From positions 1 through 7,178 of the forward strand of contig JAIRRU010000033.1 of NCBI GenBank assembly GCA_031255815.1: a stretch of DNA of 7,178 bases, written 5' to 3'. Numbering within the stretch: the first letter of the stretch is position 1; every line of letters begins with the position of its first letter. Positions 1-5,955 of the stretch are shown here, in pieces. The notes beneath the pieces are model-generated. The model was not told the origin of the DNA. It saw only the letters and a list, made by a program, of their open reading frames with translations, and did not search any database. The stretch is from Treponema sp. GTDB lineage: Bacteria > Spirochaetota > Spirochaetia > Treponematales > Breznakiellaceae. A program made the position numbers and the translations under genes.

Positions 1-108
1 CAGAACTTCCTCCTCAAAGGTTACCGGGGTGTTAAGCACGTAATAGTTGTAGATATCAGCCATTGCCCGGGCATCGGCGATACTTACCGGACGGATCGTA
101 CCCTTCAC
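1..108 (-). CDS. GNAT-family N-acetyltransferase, phosphinothricin/methionine-sulfone acetyltransferase-like (N-terminal part)
   Basis: The first 36 codons of a minus-strand gene continue past the left edge of the window. They read (M)KGTIRPVSIADARAMADIY followed by NYYVLNTPVTFEEEVL. The pattern IRP..(I/A)DA..(M/I)A.IYN.YV..T..TFEEE is typical of the N-terminus of the PAT/YncA branch of GNAT enzymes, which transfer acetyl from acetyl-CoA to the amino group of phosphinothricin, methionine sulfone or similar small amines. The acetyl-CoA-binding motif would lie outside the window, so substrate and catalytic competence cannot be judged. The start is the GTG at 108-106, which shares four bases (GTGA) with the thyX stop codon. 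This implies translational coupling, and expression is probably from the thyX promoter. Confidence 0.8.
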   Translation of the reverse strand, partial: MKGTIRPVSIADARAMADIYNYYVLNTPVTFEEEVL

Positions 109-977
109 AACTGCCTCCCCGTTTCCAGCTTTGCCTCAAAACGCTCCAGGGCCTTGCCCGTAAGGGCGGGAGGGGCTGCGGGCCCTTTTTCCCCACCGGC
201 CTCCGCCGGAGGCCCGGCAAGGCGGGACTTGAGTTCCGCGAATTCCTCCCGGGAAAAGCTGACCGCCCCCAGGACATGGCGCTCAAAGGAATCGCAGCAA
301 GAGGGGGCCACCTTTCTGGCGATGTCAAGTATCACTTCGGCGTAGAGGCGTATCTCCTTCTGGGCGTGGGTGTCCAGCCGGAGCTTCAGGAAATGGAACA
401 GGTTGTGGAGATCGATCTGCCAGTACCACTCGGTGTAGAGCGAAAGGGGCAAATTTATCCGGGCAAGCTCCCTGGCGATGCCCTGTTCCACCAGGGCGCT
501 GTAATCCCCGTAAGCTTCCCGCTGGCCCGCTTCCAGGGCGGCCCGCACCTCCTCCGCCTCCGCCGCGCACAGGGCTTCCGCCGAACGGCCCTGTTTGTTG
601 TCCCCGTTCTGCAGGGCCACGTCTTCCGGATGGGGAACGTAGAATTCGTTCCGCATCACCGAATAGCGGCCGGAAATTTCGTTTACCCGGGCGGTACGGT
701 GCCGTATCCACTGCCGGGCCACAAAGATGGGGAGTTTGAGGTGAAAGGTAAGAACCACCTGTTCAAAGGGGCTGCTGTGATCATGCCGCAGCAGGTAGTC
801 GATAAGGGCCGCATCCTCCCGGTAGCTTCTGGTTCCCTCGCCGTAAGATACCCTGGCGGCCTGAACCACCCGCTGATCCCCCCCCAGGTAGTCCACCAGG
901 CGCACAAAACCCCTGTCCAGCACGGGGTATTCCCTGTCCAGAACGGCTTCCGCCCCGGAAACCACGCAATGAGCCAT
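105..977 (-). CDS. thyX: Flavin-dependent thymidylate synthase ThyX
   Basis: This cytosolic enzyme makes dTMP from dUMP using methylenetetrahydrofolate, FAD and NADPH, in de novo pyrimidine synthesis. The 290-residue protein carries the ThyX signature: RQWIRHR at 88-94 continuing as RHR-x7-S (R92-H93-R94 to S102) with NEISGRYS. Other family blocks are HSSPFEQ (67-73), ARINLP (172-177) and LRLDTHAQKEI (199-209), where R200 aligns with the dUMP-binding Arg174 of the Thermotoga maritima enzyme. Compared with that ~220-residue protein, there is an insertion after the signature (about residues 113-155) and an Ala/Pro/Gly-rich tail of about 50 residues from 245 that looks disordered before a short charged helix. 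The ATG at 977 is preceded by GGAGGG (981-986, minus strand) at good spacing. The stop overlaps the downstream acetyltransferase start. No thyA is visible in the window. Confidence 0.97.
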   Translation of the reverse strand: MAHCVVSGAEAVLDREYPVLDRGFVRLVDYLGGDQRVVQAARVSYGEGTRSYREDAALIDYLLRHDHSSPFEQVVLTFHLKLPIFVARQWIRHRTARVNEISGRYSVMRNEFYVPHPEDVALQNGDNKQGRSAEALCAAEAEEVRAALEAGQREAYGDYSALVEQGIARELARINLPLSLYTEWYWQIDLHNLFHFLKLRLDTHAQKEIRLYAEVILDIARKVAPSCCDSFERHVLGAVSFSREEFAELKSRLAGPPAEAGGEKGPAAPPALTGKALERFEAKLETGRQL

Positions 978-1044
978 TATCCCTCCAGATTTTTATTAAG
1001 CTGAGGCTGTTCCAAAACTAACCGAGTTTCGGGAAAAGCTCAAC

Positions 1045-1072
1045 TGTATATCGTATCCAAAACCGGGGCCAA
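1045..1072 (-). promoter_or_regulatory. Candidate thyX promoter
   Basis: On the minus strand, TTGGCC (1072-1067) and TATACA (1050-1045) are separated by 16 bp. Each matches 4 of 6 bases of the sigma70 -35 and -10 consensus. Transcription would start near 1038 and give a leader of about 60 nt before the thyX ATG. The -35 lies next to the plus-strand extended -10 of the M20 gene, so the two divergent promoters would be close enough to interfere. This rests on motif matching only. Confidence 0.3.
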
Positions 1073-1073
1073 G

Positions 1074-1082
1074 TGATATATT
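1074..1082 (+). promoter_or_regulatory. Extended -10 element of the M20 peptidase gene (predicted leaderless start)
   Basis: TG-A-TATATT is an extended -10 motif (TGn plus a 5/6 match to TATAAT) that ends 7 bases before the ATG at 1090. The transcript would begin at about 1089-1090, on or next to the start codon. No purine-rich Shine-Dalgarno sequence lies in the 15 bases before the ATG, which agrees with leaderless translation. No convincing -35 is seen at the expected distance, but extended -10 promoters can do without one. Confidence 0.4.
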
Positions 1083-1089
1083 CGGCCCT

Positions 1090-2466
1090 ATGGAACAGGA
1101 GCAGGCGCTTCGGCGTTTCCGGGATGCTATCCGCATCAAGACCGACTGGCCCCGGGGCGCCCGGGAGGGGGACGGGGAGGCCGAGGCGCCTTTGAGGCGT
1201 TTTCAGGATTTTCTTGCCGAATCTTACCCCTCTTTTCAGCGGCTTGCGGAACGCCGGGTGCTGAGCCCCTACTCCCTGGTATACCGCTGGCCGGGAACCG
1301 GGAAGGGCGCGGGAACAAGCGGGGAAACAGGGGGGCCGGACGAGGCGGTTCTGATACTGGCCCATTACGACGTGGTTCCCGCGGAAAAGGAAAAGTGGGC
1401 CAGCGATCCCTTCGGCGCGGAGTTAAAGGACGGGTTTGTATACGGCCGGGGAACCCAGGATATGAAGGGCGTCCTGGTGGCCCTGATGGAAGCGGCGGAG
1501 GGGCTTGCCCGGCGGGGTTTCCGGCCCCGGCGGGATCTCTGGTTTGCCTTCGGCGGCGACGAGGAGCGGACGGGCTTAACCGGGGCTCTCCGTTCCGCGG
1601 GCTGGTTCAGGGAAAGGGGCCTCCGTTTTTCCTGGATTCTGGACGAGGGAAGTTCGGTCGTGGTGAACCAGATCCGGGGGGTGGAAAAGCCCCTGGCCCT
1701 GTTCAGCATCGAGGAAAAAGGCTTCCTGAGCCTGGAACTTTCGGTGGCCCAAAAACCCGGACACGCCTCAAAGCCCCCCCGGGTGCAGGCCGCCGCCGTC
1801 CTGGCAAGGGCGCTGCTGCGGCTTTCCCGGAGACCCTTCCCCTACCGCCTCGTGTCCACGGTGGAAAGCTTCTACTCCGGCCTGAGCTCCCTGAATTCCG
1901 GCGCGCCGGCCCTGGCCATGGCCCGCCCCCGGCTCCTGGGCCCCCTCTTTTTCAGCATGTTCGCCACCGGCCCCCAGACGGACGCCATGTTCCGCAGCAC
2001 CCTGGCCATGACCCAGCTTGAGGGCAGTTCCGCGGATAACGTGATGTCTTCGGAAGTCCGGGCTATAATAAATTTAAGGCTCCTCCGGCCCCGGACGGTT
2101 GAGGGGGCCGTCGAATTTGTTAAAAGGGTTGTAGGGGATGAAGAAGTGTCGGTAAAAATCTACGGGATGGGAAGCGATCCGGTGCCGCCGAATCCGGAAC
2201 ACTCCCGGCTTTCCGGCCCGGGCTGGAAAGAGATGGCGGCGGCGGTAAAGAGGGTGTTCCCCGACGCGGCGGTTCTGCCTTTCATCATGACCGCCACCAC
2301 CGATTCCCGGCATTACCGGGATCTGGCCGGGGGAATTTTCCGGTTCAGCCCCTTTAAGCTTTCCCCCGCGGACTCAGGCGGGGTGCACGGCCACGATGAG
2401 CGGCTGTCGCTGGACAACTTTTTCCAGGCGATCTCGTTTTACCGCGCCCTGTTCGAATCCCTGTAG
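1090..2466 (+). CDS. M20-family metallopeptidase, PM20D1/carboxypeptidase S-like
   Basis: This is a 458-residue dinuclear zinc hydrolase. Visible active-site residues are H92 and D94 in LAHYDVVP, bridging D124 in YGRGTQDMKG, the catalytic base E158 and zinc ligand E159 in GGDEER, D185 in ILDEG, and H433 in GVHGHDE. A dimerisation/lid domain at about 206-345 contains GHAS (224-227), whose His contributes to the active site in this family. The overall pattern (DVVPA..W, EEKGFLSL, TATTDSRHY, GI(F/Y)RF.P) follows the PM20D1/yeast carboxypeptidase S branch rather than ArgE, DapE or PepT. Known members cleave C-terminal dipeptides or hydrolyse and form N-acyl amino acids; the substrate here is unknown. 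There is no signal peptide, so it is probably cytosolic. The ATG is chosen because the M20 N-terminal helix begins directly there. It ends 5 bp before the CDF transporter gene. Confidence 0.93.
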   Translation: MEQEQALRRFRDAIRIKTDWPRGAREGDGEAEAPLRRFQDFLAESYPSFQRLAERRVLSPYSLVYRWPGTGKGAGTSGETGGPDEAVLILAHYDVVPAEKEKWASDPFGAELKDGFVYGRGTQDMKGVLVALMEAAEGLARRGFRPRRDLWFAFGGDEERTGLTGALRSAGWFRERGLRFSWILDEGSSVVVNQIRGVEKPLALFSIEEKGFLSLELSVAQKPGHASKPPRVQAAAVLARALLRLSRRPFPYRLVSTVESFYSGLSSLNSGAPALAMARPRLLGPLFFSMFATGPQTDAMFRSTLAMTQLEGSSADNVMSSEVRAIINLRLLRPRTVEGAVEFVKRVVGDEEVSVKIYGMGSDPVPPNPEHSRLSGPGWKEMAAAVKRVFPDAAVLPFIMTATTDSRHYRDLAGGIFRFSPFKLSPADSGGVHGHDERLSLDNFFQAISFYRALFESL

Positions 2467-2471
2467 GCAAG

Positions 2472-3437
2472 ATGGCGGGCGCGGAAACAAAGAACCGGAC
2501 TGAAGGCCGGGCGGCTCTTATCCGGGCCGCGTCTTTTACCGCCCTTTTCGGGAACCTTCTCCTTGGGGCGCTAAAAGTCTGGGCGGGGATACGGGGAAAC
2601 AGCCTGGCCGTGCTGGGAGACGGCATCGACTCCTCGGTAGATATCCTTATCGCCCTTATGGCCCTCCTGGTATCCCGGGTTATCTCCCGCCCCGCGGATC
2701 GGGGCCACCCCTGGGGGCACGGCAGGGCGGAAACCGTGGCCACCGCCCTGCTCGCCTTCCTCCTCTTTTTTGCCGGGGCCCAGCTTATCTTAAACTCCTC
2801 GGCGAACCTGATCCGGGGGGAACCCCGTGAACCGCCGGGCAAACTCGCCATCATCGCCACCCTCATTTCCGTGGCGGGAAAACTGGCCCTCGCCCTGGTT
2901 CAGTATTACTTCGGTAAAAAGGCGGATTCCGCCATGCTCCGGGCGAACGCGAAAAACATGACCGCAGACGTGCTGCTTTCCCTGGGCGTGCTGGCCGGGC
3001 TGGGCCTTTCCATCGAAACGGAGATAGCCGCCATTGATTCCGCCGCCGCCATCCTGGTGGGGGCCTGGGTCATCCGCTCCGCGGTAGGCATCTTTACCGA
3101 AGCCAACCTGGAGCTGATGGACGGCAGTACGGAAACCGAATCCTACCTGGCCGTGTTCGACGCGGTTCATTCGGTGGAAGGGGCGGGAAACCCGCACCGG
3201 ACCCGCATGCGCCGCATCGCCGGCCTGTGGGACATCGACATTGATATCGAGGTAGACCCCAATCTGACGGTCAGCAAGGCCCACCGTATCGCTACCCAGG
3301 TGGAGACGGCGATTAAAGAGCGGGTGGAAGGGATCTACGACATCATGGTTCATGTGGAACCTTCCGGGGATCACCGTTCGGGAAACGCCGAAGGGTTCGG
3401 CCTTGACGAGGCGGCTATCGGGGAGCATGAAAAGTAA
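2472..3437 (+). CDS. Cation diffusion facilitator (CDF) metal efflux transporter
   Basis: This 321-residue inner-membrane divalent metal/proton antiporter resembles E. coli FieF/YiiP. Six helices are seen at roughly 18-39, 43-70, 88-112, 124-146, 162-181 and 187-208, followed by the cytoplasmic ferredoxin-like dimer domain (about 213-298). Helix 2 has D53xxxD57, matching YiiP D45/D49. The TM2-3 loop RPADRGHPWGHG keeps the second metal site (D76, H79, H83). In helix 5 the position equivalent to YiiP H153 is N162, four residues before D166, giving an unusual DD/ND transport quartet. The C-terminal domain keeps H242, H271 and H294. Zinc CDFs normally have His in this quartet, so manganese, iron or a relaxed specificity is plausible, but the metal cannot be assigned. 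Only 5 bp follow the M20 stop, with a weak AGG as ribosome site, so it is probably co-transcribed with that gene. Confidence 0.93.
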   Translation: MAGAETKNRTEGRAALIRAASFTALFGNLLLGALKVWAGIRGNSLAVLGDGIDSSVDILIALMALLVSRVISRPADRGHPWGHGRAETVATALLAFLLFFAGAQLILNSSANLIRGEPREPPGKLAIIATLISVAGKLALALVQYYFGKKADSAMLRANAKNMTADVLLSLGVLAGLGLSIETEIAAIDSAAAILVGAWVIRSAVGIFTEANLELMDGSTETESYLAVFDAVHSVEGAGNPHRTRMRRIAGLWDIDIDIEVDPNLTVSKAHRIATQVETAIKERVEGIYDIMVHVEPSGDHRSGNAEGFGLDEAAIGEHEK

Positions 3438-4086
3438 CGTCTACCTTATCAGGGCTTCAAAGAACGAATCGGAAGCCCTGTTCGAATCGGTCAACCGGGT
3501 GCCTTTTTTCTGGTTCGCCCTGATGAACACCAGGGTAATTAGAAAACTGGGCGAGGAGATACTGCGCCTTTTCCGAAAATCAAAAACAAAGATACTCGGC
3601 AACAGTAATACCAACATAAAGATAACAAAGGAATTATTCCTCGGCAACGCCCGGGAAAGGGCGGTTTTCTTCAAGAACTTTTTCCCCCGCTACCTTGGCC
3701 TCTACAACGATTTTATCGCCTACCTTGACGCGGTTTTCGGGGAAGACGATGTTCTTGAACTCAATATCATCGAACTGAGCAGCTTCGGCGAAACGGTAAA
3801 AGCGATCGGCCGGATAAGGGACGTGGTGCGAAGCGTACAGCTTGGGGAAGATCCGGGGCGCTACCGATCCGTTTTCGGGGAGGCCGGGGACGCCTTTTCC
3901 CTGGTTGGTTACGACCGTTTTTACCGGAACGAATTCAGGAATTTTTCGGCGGAATACGGCCTGGCCTGCGAAAAGGCGGAGGGGGAACTGCGGGAAAGGG
4001 AAAGATCGGCCAGAAAGCGGGAAATGGTGAACAGGCTGAAAAGCATCTTCAGGCAGGGGCCCGGGGGCCGGGACGGCCTCTTTTGA
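3427..4086 (+). CDS. Hypothetical protein overlapping the CDF gene
   Basis: I do not recognise this 219-residue soluble protein. It begins MKSNVYLIRASKNESEALFE and has no signal peptide or membrane helix. It is rich in Phe, Arg and Glu, mostly predicted helical, and includes aromatic stretches (FFKNFFPRYLGLYNDFIAYL, about 82-101). The C-terminal tail (about 180-212) is strongly charged (EKAEGELRERERSARKRE) and could form a coiled coil, ending in a Gly-rich segment. The ATG at 3427 overlaps the CDF stop by 11 bp. GGGGAG sits only one base before it, so initiation probably depends on ribosomes finishing the CDF gene. The open frame extends upstream to 3352, but that part lies wholly inside the CDF gene and is not counted. 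An AT-rich patch at 3577-3640 encodes a Lys/Asn/Thr-rich segment unlike the GC-rich surroundings. Confidence 0.75.
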   Translation: MKSNVYLIRASKNESEALFESVNRVPFFWFALMNTRVIRKLGEEILRLFRKSKTKILGNSNTNIKITKELFLGNARERAVFFKNFFPRYLGLYNDFIAYLDAVFGEDDVLELNIIELSSFGETVKAIGRIRDVVRSVQLGEDPGRYRSVFGEAGDAFSLVGYDRFYRNEFRNFSAEYGLACEKAEGELRERERSARKREMVNRLKSIFRQGPGGRDGLF

Positions 4087-4110
4087 AAACCGTAAAATTG
4101 GATCTATAGT
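4083..4110 (+). promoter_or_regulatory. Near-consensus sigma70 promoter of the HD-GYP gene (predicted leaderless)
   Basis: TTGAAA (4083-4088) and TATAGT (4105-4110), 16 bp apart, each match 5 of 6 consensus bases. The -35 overlaps the TGA stop of the preceding gene (4084-4086). The -10 ends 5 bases before the ATG at 4116, so the predicted transcription start falls on or beside that ATG. No Shine-Dalgarno sequence precedes the ATG, which supports a leaderless mRNA. Confidence 0.55.
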
Positions 4111-4115
4111 GAATC

Positions 4116-5300
4116 ATGTATTACCGAATAGACAAACTGATTGAGGCCATCGCCGAGGCGCTGGATATCGTGGAAGGGGAACTTCTGGGGGCCAGCACCC
4201 ACCACGGCAAACGGATCGCCGTACTCTGCGCCGCCATGGGCCGCCGGATGGGCATGGACGAGGCCCAGCTAATCGCGGTAACCGGATGCGCCCTGCTCCA
4301 CGACAACGCCCTTACCGAATACATCCAGGCCGAACTGGAAAACGGCGGGCAGGACCCGGCCATGAAACTCCACTGCCAGCACGGCCAATGGAACGCCGAC
4401 ACCCTGGGCTTTGAAACGGATATGGGGGATTTCATCCTTCACCACCATGAACGGGCCGACGGCAGCGGGCCTTACGGGAAAAAGGCCGGGAACTATTCCC
4501 TGGGGGCGGAGCTTATCGGCATCGCCGATGCCACCGATGTTGTCTGGCACCTTCAGCGGGTTTACCCCGAGGAGCTTCCCCTGATCCGGGCATGGCTTAG
4601 CCAGGACGGGAAATTCCGGCCCGCCACAGCGGAACTGCTGCTTACCGTGCTGGACACGGAGATGCTCTACGCCCTGAAAGACCAGCGGATCGTCGAATCC
4701 GCGGAAGAAACGATCCCCGCCTGGGATATGGACGGCGATAACCCCGCCATCTTTGAACTGGCCTCTTTCATCAGCCATATAATCGACTACAAATCGTCCT
4801 TTACCCGCCGTCACTCAATGGGGATAGTGAACAAGGCCCGGATAATGGGCGGGTCTTACGGCTACGATCCCCCGCTGCTGGCCCGGCTCTGCCTGGCCGC
4901 GGGCCTTCACGACATCGGCAAGCTGGCGGTTCCCACAGCGATACTGGAGAAGCCGGGGAAACTGAACAAGGAAGAATACCTGGCGATTATGGAACATGTC
5001 CGGAAGACGGCGGAACTTCTTAACAAAATTAAAGGCTTTGAGGACATCCGGGACTGGGCTTCCAACCACCACGAGAAACTTGACGGTTCAGGATACCCCC
5101 TGGGGAAAAAGGCGGAGGAACTGGACTTTAACTCCCGCCTTATGGCCTGCATCGACATCTACCAGGCGGTAAGCGAGGAACGCCCCTACCACCCCGCCCG
5201 GGACCACCGGGACGCCATGAAGATCCTCTTCGATATGGCGGAAAGGGGAACCCTGGACAAAACCATCGTCCGGGACATGGATCTGGTTTTGGGGCCCTAG
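4116..5300 (+). CDS. Tandem HD / HD-GYP domain protein, likely c-di-GMP phosphodiesterase
   Basis: This 394-residue cytosolic protein is built from two HD-superfamily domains. The C-terminal domain (about 215-390) is a canonical HD-GYP: H233, H265-D266 in LHDIGKLAVP, KPGKL, H294, H318-H319 in NHHEKLDGSGYP, and D347 in CIDIYQA. HD-GYP domains hydrolyse cyclic di-GMP, or in some cases cGAMP, to linear products or mononucleotides. The residue four before H233 is Phe rather than the Glu of trinuclear enzymes, suggesting a two-metal centre. The N-terminal domain (about 10-150) repeats the layout: H30, H62-D63, H89, H110-H111 in HHHERADGSGPYG, and D138. It reads HDNAL instead of HDIGK and GPY instead of GYP, so its metal ligands survive but its substrate residues do not. 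No receiver, PAS or membrane segment is present, so the N-terminal domain may be the sensory or regulatory part. It has its own promoter. Confidence 0.92.
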   Translation: MYYRIDKLIEAIAEALDIVEGELLGASTHHGKRIAVLCAAMGRRMGMDEAQLIAVTGCALLHDNALTEYIQAELENGGQDPAMKLHCQHGQWNADTLGFETDMGDFILHHHERADGSGPYGKKAGNYSLGAELIGIADATDVVWHLQRVYPEELPLIRAWLSQDGKFRPATAELLLTVLDTEMLYALKDQRIVESAEETIPAWDMDGDNPAIFELASFISHIIDYKSSFTRRHSMGIVNKARIMGGSYGYDPPLLARLCLAAGLHDIGKLAVPTAILEKPGKLNKEEYLAIMEHVRKTAELLNKIKGFEDIRDWASNHHEKLDGSGYPLGKKAEELDFNSRLMACIDIYQAVSEERPYHPARDHRDAMKILFDMAERGTLDKTIVRDMDLVLGP

Positions 5301-5311
5301 GGCTTTGCTTG

Positions 5312-5491
5312 GGCTAAAAGTATGGATAAAGGGATAGCCACTAACCACACGAACACCACGAACTTTTGGGCCGAAAGCCCCGATACTTCATCTCAATTTC
5401 CCTGAGTTCGCGAGATTTTTGATCCGGGTTAGTGTGGTTCGTGCGGTTCGTGGCTAATTTTCCCGGCAGCCCGAGCTTATCAGACATTTTA
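5312..5491. repeat. 180-bp direct repeat, unit 1 of 3
   Basis: First of three head-to-tail units with exact 180-bp spacing. Each contains a 28-bp imperfect inverted repeat (here 5335-5362 and 5429-5456, 23 of 28 positions complementary) with outer ends TAGCCAC and GTGGCTA, around a 66-bp centre. The right arm is itself a 9-bp tandem array (GTGTGGTTC, GTGCGGTTC, GTGGCT), and the left arm shows the complementary ACTAACC/ACGAACA/ACGAACT rhythm. A small hairpin (GGGC, loop CGAAA, GCCC, 5368-5380) sits inside. A 35-bp linker (5457-5491) ending near TTATCAGACATTTTA leads to the next unit. It begins 12 bp after the HD-GYP stop codon. No coding frame of useful length is present on either strand. Confidence 0.95.
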
Positions 5492-5671
5492 GGCTAAAAT
5501 TATGGATAAAGGGATAGCCACGAACCATACAAACACCACGAACTTTTGGGCCGAAAGCCCCGATACTTCATCTCAATTTCCCTGAGTTCGCGAGATTTTT
5601 GATCCGGGTTAGTGTGGTTCGTGCGGTTCGTGGCTAATTTTCCCGGCAGACCGATCTTATCAGACATTTTA
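5492..5671. repeat. 180-bp direct repeat, unit 2 of 3
   Basis: Same length as unit 1, with six substitutions and no insertion or deletion. Inverted-repeat arms are at 5515-5542 and 5609-5636. Three of the changes fall in the left arm: one (T to G at arm position 8) restores pairing with the right arm, one makes a G-U pair, and one adds a mismatch. The entire segment equivalent to 5361-5468 of unit 1 is unchanged. Confidence 0.95.
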
Positions 5672-5820
5672 GGCTAAAAGTATGGATAAAGGGGTAGCCA
5701 CTAACCACACGAACACCACGAACTTTTGGGCCGAAAGCCCTGATACTTCATCTCAATTTCCTTGAGTTCGAGGGGTTTTTAACCTGGGTTAGTGTGGTTC
5801 GTGCGGTTCGTGGCTAAATT
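5672..5820. repeat. 180-bp direct repeat, unit 3 of 3 (lacks the linker)
   Basis: Inverted-repeat arms are at 5695-5722 and 5789-5816. It differs from unit 1 by about ten substitutions, six of them clustered at 5771-5785 just before the right arm, and has no indels. Similarity stops right after the right arm (GTGGCTAA), so the 35-bp linker is missing. This suggests that the inverted-repeat segment is the basic element and that the linker was carried along when the tandem units formed. A strong promoter begins 40 bp downstream. Confidence 0.93.
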
Positions 5821-5859
5821 TCGTTTCTATGCGTTCATCCTTCCGGAACCGGCAGGCGC

Positions 5860-5888
5860 TTGACAGGATGGGGACAATCATATATAAA
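5860..5888 (+). promoter_or_regulatory. Strong sigma70 promoter upstream of the two-helix membrane protein gene
   Basis: A perfect TTGACA (5860-5865), a 17-bp spacer and TATAAA (5883-5888, 5/6 match). Transcription should begin near 5895, giving a leader of about 60 nt before the GTG at 5956. It is the best promoter match in the window and lies just past the repeat array. Confidence 0.7.
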
Positions 5889-5943
5889 AGGGGCTGTTCT
5901 AAGGATTAAAGTTTCGGAACTCAAATACCTGATATCTGGCGGC

Positions 5944-5948
5944 AAGGA
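5944..5948 (+). promoter_or_regulatory. Ribosome binding site that fixes the GTG start at 5956
   Basis: AAGGA is followed by 7 bases and then GTG. The same open frame extends upstream to a TTG at 5860, but that TTG is inside the -35 hexamer and would not be transcribed. No ATG, GTG or TTG codon lies in frame between the expected transcription start and 5956. Confidence 0.65.
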
Positions 5949-5955
5949 AAACGCA

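Noticed and set aside
63..1004. Long plus-strand open frame of 313 codons
   Set aside because: It is antisense to thyX, which has full family motifs and a ribosome site. The antisense translation shows no domain, and long antisense frames are common in GC-rich genes.
3352..3426. Upstream start for the 219-residue hypothetical protein
   Set aside because: It would overlap the CDF coding sequence by a further 75 bp without a ribosome site. ATG 3427 gives a natural N-terminus and a typical short overlap.
2790..3428. Minus-strand open frame of 212 codons
   Set aside because: It lies opposite the well-supported CDF gene, is His/Gly-rich low-complexity antisense, and lacks a recognisable domain or start context.
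5294..5303. GCCCTAGGGC palindrome at the HD-GYP stop codon
   Set aside because: It is ten bases long, without a loop or T-run. It is most likely coincidental with the stop codon context.
5312..5820. CRISPR array
   Set aside because: The 180-bp units with near-identical linkers have no unique spacers, and repeats are far longer than CRISPR repeats. No cas gene is near.
5860..5955. N-terminal extension of the two-helix membrane protein from a TTG at 5860
   Set aside because: The TTG is the first three bases of a perfect -35 hexamer, so it would lie upstream of the transcription start. GTG 5956 has a correctly spaced AAGGA.
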